Source: Pseudomonas putida (GTDB lineage: Bacteria; Pseudomonadota; Gammaproteobacteria; Pseudomonadales; Pseudomonadaceae). Taken from it: a DNA stretch of 64,000 nt. Position numbers and translations under genes: made by a program. The stretch lies in NCBI RefSeq assembly GCF_001941965.1, contig NZ_MKZO01000073.1:124001-188000 (forward strand). Reading direction: 5' to 3'. Shown in pieces: positions 26,053 to 33,869 of the stretch. Position 1 is the first letter of the stretch; every line of letters starts with the position of its first letter. Below the pieces are notes generated by a model that was not told where the DNA came from, made no database searches, and saw only the letters and a list, made by a program, of their open reading frames with translations.

Positions 26053-28197
26053 ATGGCGGCAGACAATCAGCATCAAGGCGAAATGCCCGACTCCGGCCTG
26101 GCCTGCCTGGTCATGCTGGCGCGGTACCACAACCTGGCGGTCAACCCGGAGCAATTGCTCCATCGCTTCGCGATCGGCAACGGCCGTTTCTGCACGAGCC
26201 TGATCCTCCAGGCGTTCAAGCAGCTCGGACTCAAGGCGCGGGTTTCCGACTGCCCTGTCGAGCGTCTGCACCATCTGCCGTTGCCGGCCATCGCAGTGGA
26301 CGAGGAGGGCAGGTATTTCATCATCGCCCGGGTGGATGGCGATCAGGTTCTGCTTCAGGACCCTCGACTATCAAGCCCGCAGGTGTCGACGCTTGAGGCG
26401 TTAGGCAAGCGCTGGAGTGGCGAGGTCATTCTGGTGCGGTCCTGGGCCCACCTGCCCGGGGCGGTGGCGCGCTTCGACCTGTCCTGGTTCATCCCTGCTG
26501 TCGTCAGGCACCGGCGCCTGCTGGGTGAGACTTTGCTGGTGTCGTTTGTCCTGCAACTGTTCGCCTTGCTCACGCCACTGTTTTTTCAGGTGGTGATGGA
26601 CAAGGTCCTGGTGCATCGGGGGCTGACCACGCTGGATGTCATCGTGATCGGCCTGCTGGTGATCACCCTGTTCGAAAGCCTGCTGGGCATGCTGCGAACC
26701 TACGTTTTCGGTCATACCGCGTGCCGCATGGACGTGGAGCTGGGCAAGCGGTTGTTTCAGCACTTGGTGGACCTGCCGCTAGCGTACTTCCGCGCCCGCA
26801 GAGTGGGGGATTCGGTCGCCCGGGCCAGAGAGCTGGAAAACATCCGCAGTTTCCTCACCGGCAACAGCATCACGGTGGTGCTGGACGTGCTGTTTTCCGG
26901 GGTGTTCATTGCCGTGATGTTTGCCTACAGCGGCTGGTTGACCCTGGTCGTTGTGCTATCGCTGCCGTTCTACGTGCTGGTTTCCTTGCTGGTCACACCG
27001 CCGTTGCGGGCGCGTCTGGAGCAGAGCTTCAACCGCGGCGCGGAAAACCAGGCCTTCCTGGTCGAGACCATCACCGGCATCGACACCCTCAAGTCGATGG
27101 CGGTGGAGCCGCAGGTCACCCGCCGCTGGGATGATCATCTGGCCGCCTATGTCGCGGCCAGCTTCAAGACCCAGAACCTGTCGGCACTGGCCCATGAGAG
27201 CGCCAGCCTGATCGGCAAACTGGTCACTGTCGTCACCCTGTGGCTGGGCGCGCGACTGGTGATCGAAGGCGAGCTGACCGTTGGCCAGTTGATCGCCTTC
27301 AACATGCTGGCGGGTCGGGTTTCGCAGCCGATCCTGCGGCTGGCGCAGCTGTGGAGCAGCTTCCAGCAAGTCGGGGTGTCCATCCAGCGCTTGGGGGACA
27401 TCTTCAACACCCGTACCGAAGCCAATCACGGTAACGCCAGCACAATGCCGAGGCTGGGTGGGCAGATCGAACTTGACCAGGTGAGCTTCCGTTATCGCGC
27501 CGACGCCAGCGAGGTCTTGCGTGGTGTCAGCCTGCGGATTGCGCCGGGGGAGGTCATCGGCGTGGTGGGGCGCTCCGGATCGGGCAAGAGCACCCTGACC
27601 CGTCTGGTCCAGCGTCTTTATGCGCCCGAGCGTGGCCGGGTACTGCTCGACGGCATGGACCTGGCCCTGGTGGACGTCTCGTCCCTGCGCCGCCAGATCG
27701 GCGTCGTGCTGCAGGAAAACATGCTGTTCCGCCGCAGTGTCCGCGACAACATCGCCCTGGCTGATCCCGGTGCGCCGCTCGAGGACATCATCGAGGTGGC
27801 GAAGCTGGCAGGTGCCCACGAATTCATCCTGGAATTGCCCGAAGGCTACGACACCCTGGTGGGGGAGCAGGGCGCTTCGCTGTCGGGAGGCCAGCGGCAG
27901 CGCCTTGCCATCGCCCGCGCGCTGATGGGCAATCCGCGCATCCTCATCCTCGACGAAGCCACCAGCGCCCTCGACTACGAGTCGGAGCGGATCATCCAGC
28001 AGAACATGGCGCGGATCTGCCGCGACCGCACGGTGATCATCATTGCTCATCGACTCTCTGCGGTGCGCCATGCCGACCGGATCCTGGTCATGGAGCGCGG
28101 GCAGATCGTCGAACAGGGCCGCCACGACCAACTGCTGCAACAGCCTGACGGGGTCTACAGCCACTTGCACCGCTTGCAGCAAGGCGGTGGCGAATGA
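26053..28197 (+). CDS. type I secretion ABC transporter with C39-like domain (HlyB/RtxB type)
   Basis: Inner-membrane ATPase/permease of a type I secretion system, 714 residues. Residues 1 to about 135 are a C39-peptidase-like domain whose catalytic Cys is Ser14 (DSGLACLVM), so it should bind rather than cut its substrate, as in HlyB. Six membrane helices follow (about 160-430). The ATPase domain has Walker A GRSGSGKST near residue 507, LSGGQRQR near 610 and Walker B ILILDEATSALD. The adaptor gene overlaps by four bases. No outer-membrane TolC-type gene is nearby, so an unlinked one must complete the channel. A GGAG eight nt upstream supports the start. Confidence 0.93.
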   Translation: MAADNQHQGEMPDSGLACLVMLARYHNLAVNPEQLLHRFAIGNGRFCTSLILQAFKQLGLKARVSDCPVERLHHLPLPAIAVDEEGRYFIIARVDGDQVLLQDPRLSSPQVSTLEALGKRWSGEVILVRSWAHLPGAVARFDLSWFIPAVVRHRRLLGETLLVSFVLQLFALLTPLFFQVVMDKVLVHRGLTTLDVIVIGLLVITLFESLLGMLRTYVFGHTACRMDVELGKRLFQHLVDLPLAYFRARRVGDSVARARELENIRSFLTGNSITVVLDVLFSGVFIAVMFAYSGWLTLVVVLSLPFYVLVSLLVTPPLRARLEQSFNRGAENQAFLVETITGIDTLKSMAVEPQVTRRWDDHLAAYVAASFKTQNLSALAHESASLIGKLVTVVTLWLGARLVIEGELTVGQLIAFNMLAGRVSQPILRLAQLWSSFQQVGVSIQRLGDIFNTRTEANHGNASTMPRLGGQIELDQVSFRYRADASEVLRGVSLRIAPGEVIGVVGRSGSGKSTLTRLVQRLYAPERGRVLLDGMDLALVDVSSLRRQIGVVLQENMLFRRSVRDNIALADPGAPLEDIIEVAKLAGAHEFILELPEGYDTLVGEQGASLSGGQRQRLAIARALMGNPRILILDEATSALDYESERIIQQNMARICRDRTVIIIAHRLSAVRHADRILVMERGQIVEQGRHDQLLQQPDGVYSHLHRLQQGGGE

Positions 28198-29609
28198 CGG
28201 CCTGGCGCCTGTTGCTGGAGCGCTACCGCGACGCCTGGGGCGATGCCTGGCGCCGGCGCCGGGTGATGGACGGGCCGCGCCGGACGCAGGACGAACTGGA
28301 ATTCCTGCCGGCAGCGCTGGCACTCCAGGAAACCCCGGTGCATCCCGCGCCGCGCGTGCTCCAGTGGAGCTTGCTGCTGTTCACGGCGCTGGCCGTTGCC
28401 TGGGCCTGTATCGGCGAGGTGGATGTGGTCGCCAGTGCGACCGGGAAAGTGGTGCCCAGCGGGCGCAGCAAACGGATCCAGGCCAGCGAAGGTGCGGTGG
28501 TGCGGGCGATCCACGTCAGTGATGGACAAGCGGTCCGGGCCGGAGACTTGCTGGTGGAACTGGACGACCGGATCACCGCCGCCGAGGTCGAGCGCCTGGG
28601 GGGTGAGCTGCTGGCGGCGCAAATCGACAAGGCCCGGGCCCAGGCCTTGCTCCGGGCCATCGAGCAGCAACGCGAACCGGAACACCTGGCAGCGCTGATT
28701 CCCCAGGCCTCGCCCCAGCAGCAACAGGCAGCACAGCGCTGGCTGCTGGGCCAGCACGAGGAGTTGCGTGCCGCGCTGGACCAGGCCACGGCTGAAATCC
28801 AGCAACGCGGTGCCGAAGCCCGTTCTGCCGAGGCGCGGGTCGATTCGCTGGTGCAACTGCTGGTCATCACCCGTCAGTTGGCCGCCGACTACCGGCAACT
28901 GTGGCAGGAGTCGGCCATGGCCAAGCACCGCTACCTGGAAAAGGAACAGATGCGCCTCGACCAGGAGCGCGAGTTGGCTACCCAGCGCCTGCGGGTGGAA
29001 GAGCTGATGGCGGCGAAGGAAGCCGCCGGCCATCGCCATGCCGGCGTCATCGCCCAGACCCGGCGAGCCATGCTGGATCTGCACGGTGAGGCCAGCAAGC
29101 GGGCGGGCGGCCTGACTTTGGAGTTGAGCAAGGCCGAGCAGCGGCATCGCCTGAAGCGGCTGGTCTCGCCGGTCGACGGCACGGTACAGCAATTGGCGAT
29201 TCATACCCGTGGCGGTGTGGTGACCGAAGCACAGACGTTGATGGTGATCGTCCCGGTCGAGCAACCGGTGGAAGTCGAAGTGCAGTTCGAGAACAAGGAT
29301 ATCGGCTTTGTGTTCCCCGGGCAGTCGGTGGAAATAAAGGTCGAGACATTCACGTTCACGCGATACGGAGTTATTCCCGGCGTTGTTCAGAGTATTTCCA
29401 GTGATGCCATCGAAGATGAGCGGCGGGGGCTGGTGTATAGCGCCAGGGTGAAACTTGAGCAACGACATATTCGGGTTGATGAGCGGGATATTCCTTTGTC
29501 CGCGGGTATGGCGGTGCGGGCCGAAGTGATAACGGACAGGCGCAAGGTGATCAGTTATTTCCTGAGTCCGTTGCAGCGGCATGTTAGGGAAAGTCTGGGG
29601 GAAAGATAA
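28194..29609 (+). CDS. HlyD-family type I secretion adaptor
   Basis: Periplasmic adaptor (membrane fusion protein) of 471 residues linking the ABC transporter to an outer-membrane channel. It has one membrane segment near residues 55-75, a long helical/coiled region (about 120-310) rich in Gln, Ala and Glu, and split biotinyl-lipoyl halves (VVPSGRSKRIQ before it; LVSPVDGTVQQL after it). The C-terminal beta domain ends RHVRESLGER. Its start overlaps the ABC gene stop (ATGA). The last 247 bp recur at 30675-30921 with about 91 percent identity and no gaps. The final codons supply the ribosome site for the next gene, which starts four bases after the stop. Confidence 0.93.
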   Translation: MTAWRLLLERYRDAWGDAWRRRRVMDGPRRTQDELEFLPAALALQETPVHPAPRVLQWSLLLFTALAVAWACIGEVDVVASATGKVVPSGRSKRIQASEGAVVRAIHVSDGQAVRAGDLLVELDDRITAAEVERLGGELLAAQIDKARAQALLRAIEQQREPEHLAALIPQASPQQQQAAQRWLLGQHEELRAALDQATAEIQQRGAEARSAEARVDSLVQLLVITRQLAADYRQLWQESAMAKHRYLEKEQMRLDQERELATQRLRVEELMAAKEAAGHRHAGVIAQTRRAMLDLHGEASKRAGGLTLELSKAEQRHRLKRLVSPVDGTVQQLAIHTRGGVVTEAQTLMVIVPVEQPVEVEVQFENKDIGFVFPGQSVEIKVETFTFTRYGVIPGVVQSISSDAIEDERRGLVYSARVKLEQRHIRVDERDIPLSAGMAVRAEVITDRRKVISYFLSPLQRHVRESLGER

Positions 29610-29612
29610 GAC

Positions 29613-30404
29613 ATGGATTTGGTTCTGGGCTTGACAGTGAAAGTTGCATTTTTTCTTCTGAAATGGTCTTGGAGTTTTCTCAGGTTGATCGCGCTTTTTC
29701 TTATTTTACTAGTGGGGGCTTGCTGTGTACGGACAATTGTCGAAGTGGTGAAGGCGCCTGAGTCCGTTCGGTACTTTCCAGATCCCTATGTATGCGGCCA
29801 AATTTCAGGATATGTCCTGAGGTTCTCAAATAAGTATGTTCCATACTGGGCTGAGTACGAAGGCAAAAGTTCGTGGGAGCCTGGTTTCACGAAAAACAAG
29901 AAAGGGTGTGGCGCAAACCTGACCGAGCTTACGCTGATTGCCTCATGGCCAGATATGAAACCTGATGTTAGCGCCTATTTTGCTACCAGTTTTAAATACG
30001 ATTATGAAGGATTGAGTATATCGATACAGCCGTCGTCGAGAGTGGTGAAGGATATGCAGGGGCTGATGGACTTCAGACTTAGACACCTTTCTCTTGGGCA
30101 GCGACGCGCTATTGAATATGTTGAAAGTATGGATCTTTACCATGTTCGGGGCTTTGGCCCCCTTGGGCAAGAACGTGTATCGGACTTCTATTGGAATAAG
30201 AAGGATGGGCAAGTGATGTATATGATCTCTTGCCGCTGGTTACCCATACAGAAAAGAAGCGACTCCTGTGAGGTTGAGTTTTTCTATCCGGGGCTTGACG
30301 CTTTCGTGAAAATTGATTTTCAAGTTGAAAAAATAGCGCGCTGGCAGGAGGTTGTCCGTGCATCTGTGGGCTTTCTTAATGAAGGTTTGATAGGGAGTGA
30401 ATGA
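29613..30404 (+). CDS. unknown membrane-anchored protein, module gene A (copy 1)
   Basis: I do not recognise this family. The 263-residue protein has a hydrophobic N-terminal stretch (about residues 5-42, one long or two short membrane segments), then a soluble domain of about 220 residues with several Cys and many aromatic residues. It is clearly paralogous to 30925-31713; both share DPYVCGQISGYVLRFS, SSWEPGF, LIASWP, LYHVRGFGP and LPIQKR. The gene is AT-rich relative to its neighbours, starts four bases after hlyD and overlaps or abuts gene B. The setting behind a type I exporter suggests a membrane-located partner of the exported protein, for example an immunity or tethering protein. That is inference. 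Confidence 0.8.
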   Translation: MDLVLGLTVKVAFFLLKWSWSFLRLIALFLILLVGACCVRTIVEVVKAPESVRYFPDPYVCGQISGYVLRFSNKYVPYWAEYEGKSSWEPGFTKNKKGCGANLTELTLIASWPDMKPDVSAYFATSFKYDYEGLSISIQPSSRVVKDMQGLMDFRLRHLSLGQRRAIEYVESMDLYHVRGFGPLGQERVSDFYWNKKDGQVMYMISCRWLPIQKRSDSCEVEFFYPGLDAFVKIDFQVEKIARWQEVVRASVGFLNEGLIGSE

Positions 30405-30763
30405 TGAATAAATTGACCGAGTTTGATCTTGATCATGCCGAAATTCTGCTCAAGGCTGAAGGTCCGGCATCTATGTATAAATATTTGATTTCCAAAGGGG
30501 ACCGCTATTCAGCGTTGGCTATAGGTGTGGTGGAGCGAGAGTCATTGTCGGGCATCGCAGCGTCAGCTTACCTGGATTTGACTGCAGAGAAATATGGTAA
30601 GGAGTTATCGATAGCTGATAAAGAAACGATCATGAGGAGTATGGCGGGGTACTTCTTGAAAGATAGGCGGTCGAATACGGAGTTATTCTCGACGTTGTCC
30701 AGAGTATTTCCAGCGATGCCATTGAAGATGAGCGGCGCGGCTTGGTGTATAGCGCCAGGATAA
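30404..30763 (+). pseudogene. module gene B, copy 1, truncated by recombination
   Basis: The first about 90 residues match the N-terminal part of the full-length gene at 31716 (AEGPASMYKYL against NEGPASMYEYL; then GDRYS, GVVE, SLSGIAAS). At about 30675-30688 the sequence switches into a copy of the hlyD 3' end read in another frame, giving roughly 29 unrelated residues and a stop at 30763. The full-length paralog has 288 residues, so two thirds are missing. I start it at the ATG at 30404, whose spacing from GGGAG equals that of the paralog; an ATG at 30401 overlaps the A stop. It may still make a short protein of 119 residues. Confidence 0.8.
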
Positions 30764-30921
30764 AACTTGAGCAACGGCGTATTCGGGTTAATGAGCGGGG
30801 CATTCCTCTGCCTGCGGGTATGGCAGTGCGGGCCGAAGTGATAACGGACAGGCGCAAGGTGATCAGTTATTTCCTGAGTCCGTTGCAGCGGCATGTTCGG
30901 GAAAGTCTGGGGGAGAGATAA
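30675..30921 (+). pseudogene. stranded copy of the hlyD 3' end
   Basis: Sequence 30675-30921 aligns without gaps to 29363-29609, the last 82 codons of the HlyD-type gene, with about 21 differences. Read in the hlyD frame it is open to the same TAA stop and most changes are silent or conservative, so it came from a once-functional hlyD. It has no start codon of its own. Its last bases (GGGGGAGAG) form the ribosome site of the second A gene. Confidence 0.9.
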
Positions 30922-30924
30922 GTT

Positions 30925-31713
30925 ATGAATGTTGCGCTGGGTTTGCTGCTGAAAACTGCACTCGTGATGATGGTGTGGTTTTGGAATTCTCTGCGGTTGT
31001 TTGCGCTGTTGCTGATTGTCCTGCTCGGAGCTTTGAGTGTGTGGAATATTGTTGAGGTCGTCAGGTGGCCTGCTCCAATTCGTTACTTCCAAGATCCTTA
31101 TGTGTGTGGGCAGATCTCTGGTTATGTGCTCAGGTTTTCAAGGAAGTATGTGTTTCGCTGGCCGGAGTATGAGGGTCTGAGCTCGTGGGAACCTGGGTTT
31201 CACAAAAATAAGAGCGGGTGCGATGCAAATTTGAGGGCGCTTAAGTTGATTGCCTCTTGGCCGGAAATGAAACCTGACGTGAATTCATATGGTTCTGCTG
31301 GTTTTAAATATGATTTCCAAGGCTTGAGCATATACATAGTGCCGGCGTCGAACGCGGTAACAGACATGCAGCGTTTATTGATGCTGACGCTGGAAGGCCT
31401 AACTCCTGAACAGCGCCGCAGTATTAAATATATTGATAGCTTGGGACTTTATCACGTCCGTGGATTTGGCCCGATGAGCCGAAAAGACATCGCTGATCTT
31501 TACTGGAGTGAGAAAGATGGAGAAGTGATACATGTGGCTTATTGCCCATGGTTACCTATTCAGAAAAGATTAGGAGAGTGTGGTTTCAGGTTTTTTTTAC
31601 CGGAGCTAGGGGCTTTTGTCGAAGTTGAGTTTCAAGTTGAAAAGTTAGGGCGCTGGCGCGAGATTGTTCGTGCAGCTATAGATTTTCTTAACGAAGGGCT
31701 GGTGGGGAGTTGA
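30925..31713 (+). CDS. unknown membrane-anchored protein, module gene A (copy 2)
   Basis: Paralog of 29613-30404, 262 residues, with the same plan: hydrophobic N-terminal stretch (about residues 5-42) and a soluble domain of about 220 residues. The two are roughly 55-60 percent identical by eye, with the best-kept blocks at DPYVCGQISGYVLRFS, EYEG.SSWEPGF, FKYD, LYHVRGFGP and LPIQKR. Two conserved Cys flank the first block and the KNK.GC segment. It begins four bases after the stranded hlyD end, which carries its ribosome site, and ends three bases before gene B copy 2. Function unknown. Confidence 0.82.
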   Translation: MNVALGLLLKTALVMMVWFWNSLRLFALLLIVLLGALSVWNIVEVVRWPAPIRYFQDPYVCGQISGYVLRFSRKYVFRWPEYEGLSSWEPGFHKNKSGCDANLRALKLIASWPEMKPDVNSYGSAGFKYDFQGLSIYIVPASNAVTDMQRLLMLTLEGLTPEQRRSIKYIDSLGLYHVRGFGPMSRKDIADLYWSEKDGEVIHVAYCPWLPIQKRLGECGFRFFLPELGAFVEVEFQVEKLGRWREIVRAAIDFLNEGLVGS

Positions 31714-31715
31714 TT

Positions 31716-32582
31716 ATGAGTAAATTGACAGATGCTGATCTGGTGCATGCTAGGGGGTTGCTTGAAAATGAAGGGCCTGCATCAATGTATGAGTATCTTG
31801 GGGGAAAAGGAGATCGATACTCAAAGTTGGCCGCTGGGGTGGTCGAGCTAAAATCTTTGTCAGGTATCGCAGCGTCTAGCTATATGCATTCGATTGCCGC
31901 TAAACATGACAAGCAGCTTTCGAAGACAGACGTAGAGGTGATCATGCGTGGCATGGCGGACTCCTACCTTCAGGATATGAATTCGAGGTTGCAGGGCGGA
32001 GTGGTTAATACAGAAATAGACCATGTGGCGGCGTCGGAATTTCATAGTAGAACATTCCGGAGGAGTGGCTTGCCTGATGAGGCCTGGACTCTCTACCCTG
32101 TTTTAGACGTGCTGACTGAACAAGGCAAGGTAGCCTACTGGAATGCCTTGCGCGGGTTCCGACAGGGTATCGACAAGATCGACCTGAGCCAGACGGGTAT
32201 CGAAAGCTTCGAAGCGCTGGAACTGTCCAAGGTGCAGCGGGCAACCATCAACGGGCTGGCGCAGATCCATGGGGTTTCGGTGAAGTCCAGCGCCTTGGGG
32301 AGCGACGGCAAGCCTGTCGAGTTGCTGTACCTGGATGCTCTGGACCTTGTCCAGGTTACCCGTGACGACTTCATCTTAGCCCAGGCGGGGCAATCGCCCG
32401 CCACTCCGGACCCGACGCCGCCCGAAGCGCCTGGAGCCACGCTGCTGGCGTCGCTCGCAGTGCCTGATATCGGTCACCTGATCGATTCGATGGCAGCCTT
32501 CGCGCCCCAGGCTCAGCCGGGGTTCCTGCCGATGGATGACGGGCACCGGAATATAGCGGCGATGATGGCGGTGGGCGCGTAA
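31716..32582 (+). CDS. module gene B (copy 2), candidate type I secretion substrate
   Basis: A 288-residue protein, full-length relative of the truncated 30404-30763. The N-terminal 110 residues (GPASMYEYLGGKGDRYSKLA, SLSGIAASSYM, VIMRGMADSYL) look helical and resemble, from memory, leader modules of Pseudomonas RTX-type exported proteins. Residues about 146-222 (RQGIDKIDLSQ ... VTRDDFIL) resemble the C-terminal domain of serralysin-type exported proteins, but I see no calcium-binding nonapeptide repeats. A Pro/Ala-rich tail follows (about 223-288). No signal peptide. Adjacent exporter genes make secretion through them plausible. The start is the ATG at 31716 with GGGGAG six nt upstream; the 5' half is AT-rich, the 3' half returns to genomic GC. 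Confidence 0.75.
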   Translation: MSKLTDADLVHARGLLENEGPASMYEYLGGKGDRYSKLAAGVVELKSLSGIAASSYMHSIAAKHDKQLSKTDVEVIMRGMADSYLQDMNSRLQGGVVNTEIDHVAASEFHSRTFRRSGLPDEAWTLYPVLDVLTEQGKVAYWNALRGFRQGIDKIDLSQTGIESFEALELSKVQRATINGLAQIHGVSVKSSALGSDGKPVELLYLDALDLVQVTRDDFILAQAGQSPATPDPTPPEAPGATLLASLAVPDIGHLIDSMAAFAPQAQPGFLPMDDGHRNIAAMMAVGA

Positions 32583-32600
32583 GGGAATGCCGGCCCAATA

Positions 32601-32625
32601 AAAAGCCCCGCGGTTAGCGGGGCTT
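32601..32625 (-). terminator. intrinsic terminator of zapG, possibly two-way
   Basis: Stem AAGCCCCGC/GCGGGGCTT with a GGTTA loop. On the minus strand it runs into TTTTTATT just after zapG; on the plus strand the T run is short, so it may only weakly stop gene B transcripts. Confidence 0.85.
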
Positions 32626-32630
32626 CTGGC

Positions 32631-33068
32631 TCAGTTGCGTTTCAGACCGTAGCTCTCATCGAGCATCCCCGGGCTGTTCGGCGTTTTCGGCGCGTAGTCC
32701 CGCGGCACTTCGGTATCCCGTGGCGGGGTCAGGCGATCGCGCTGGCCTTGGCCGGCATCGGAGTGCAGGGCGGCCAGCAGGCGTTGGCGGGTCAGGTCGT
32801 CCAGGGCCAGGCGGTTGGCGCCATCGGCCAGGTGATCCTGCACTTCCTGGTAGCTTTGCGTGAGCTTCTTGACCAGGGCCGCAGTGCTGTTGAAGTGGGT
32901 GACCACTTCATTCTGGTAGCTGTCGAAGCGCTCCTGGATATCGTCCAGTTGCCGCTGGGTGCTGCTCGGCGCGGCATTGGGCAGAAGGCGGGCTACCAGG
33001 AAACCAACGACGACACCCACTGCCAGGGCCAGGGTCGGCAACAACCAAACTAAGAGCGAGAGTTCCAC
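32631..33068 (-). CDS. zapG: ZapG/YhcB-type inner membrane protein (DUF1043)
   Basis: Small inner-membrane protein of 145 residues linked to cell division and envelope growth in enterobacteria. It has one N-terminal membrane helix (about residues 5-27), then a coiled-coil stretch (STQRQLDDIQERFDSYQNEV and onward to about residue 85) and a Pro-rich tail. The start is a GTG at 33068 with AAGGA upstream. Gene order zapG-hydrolase-trpS-zapE is conserved in Pseudomonas; in P. aeruginosa zapG lies next to cysN, so 24080-32600 is extra DNA here. Confidence 0.9.
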   Translation of the reverse strand: MELSLLVWLLPTLALAVGVVVGFLVARLLPNAAPSSTQRQLDDIQERFDSYQNEVVTHFNSTAALVKKLTQSYQEVQDHLADGANRLALDDLTRQRLLAALHSDAGQGQRDRLTPPRDTEVPRDYAPKTPNSPGMLDESYGLKRN

Positions 33069-33209
33069 GAGTCCTTCCTCTATAAACGGCTTTGCTTTAC
33101 GTTAACGGCTCGGACCTGCGCTGTATACCGCGAAGCATCGCAAATATCTCAGAACAGAATCAATCAGCTAGACGAGTCGACCCTTGCCGGGGTCACGGAG
33201 TTTAATGCC

Positions 33210-33845
33210 TTGCTTACCCGCGAATCCCCCGTACTGATCGACGGCCCGGTCGGCCAACTGGAAGCCCTGTATCAAGAGGTTGCCGATGCCCATGGCCTGG
33301 TGCTGATCTGCCATCCCAACCCGGTACAGGGCGGGACCATGCTCAACAAGGTGGTGTCGACCCTGCAACGCACCGCGCGGGATGCCGGGCTGATCACCTT
33401 GCGCTTCAACTATCGCGGGGTCGGCGCCAGTGCCGGCAGCCACGACCTGGGCAGCGGTGAAGTGGACGATGCCCAGGCGGCTGCTGCCTGGTTGCAGGCG
33501 CAGCACCCGGAGTTGCCGCTGACCTTGATCGGCTTCTCCTTCGGCGGTTTCGTCGCGGCGGCCCTGGGTGGGCGGCTCGAAGGGCAGGGCGTGGCGCTGA
33601 AACAGTTGTTCATGATTGCGCCCGCAGTAATGCGCCTGACCGGTGCGGAAGCCGCGCCGCGGAACGTGCCGCTGACCATCGTCCAGCCCGACGCCGACGA
33701 AGTGATCGAGCCCGGGATCGTCTACGACTGGTCCGCCGCGTTCCCGCGCCCCCATGAGCTGCTGAAAGTGGCAGAATGCGGACACTTTTTTCATGGCAAG
33801 CTGACCGACCTCAAGGATCTGGTACTGCCGCGTCTTTCGAACTGA
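33210..33845 (+). CDS. alpha/beta hydrolase
   Basis: Putative serine hydrolase of 211 residues with the nucleophile elbow GFSFGG near residue 110, a His in CGHFFHGK near the C-terminus and an Asp in VQPDADEV for the likely triad. The segment CHPNPVQGGTMLNKVV is typical of the small dienelactone-hydrolase-like proteins found upstream of trpS in Pseudomonas. The substrate is unknown. Translation is placed at the TTG at 33210, since GGAG lies nine nt upstream and the conserved region starts at once. trpS follows after 24 bp. Confidence 0.85.
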   Translation: MLTRESPVLIDGPVGQLEALYQEVADAHGLVLICHPNPVQGGTMLNKVVSTLQRTARDAGLITLRFNYRGVGASAGSHDLGSGEVDDAQAAAAWLQAQHPELPLTLIGFSFGGFVAAALGGRLEGQGVALKQLFMIAPAVMRLTGAEAAPRNVPLTIVQPDADEVIEPGIVYDWSAAFPRPHELLKVAECGHFFHGKLTDLKDLVLPRLSN

Positions 33846-33869
33846 GCCAAGCCTGATAAGCGAATACCC

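Noticed and set aside
30404..30763. Treating the 119-residue frame as an intact small gene
   Set aside because: Its first 90 residues align with a much longer neighbour and the rest is hlyD sequence out of frame, so truncation by recombination explains it better.
32603..32625. Terminator of the A-B cassette on the plus strand
   Set aside because: The hairpin is strong, but on the plus strand it is followed by TCTGG rather than a T run; it fits the minus-strand zapG better, so it was annotated there.
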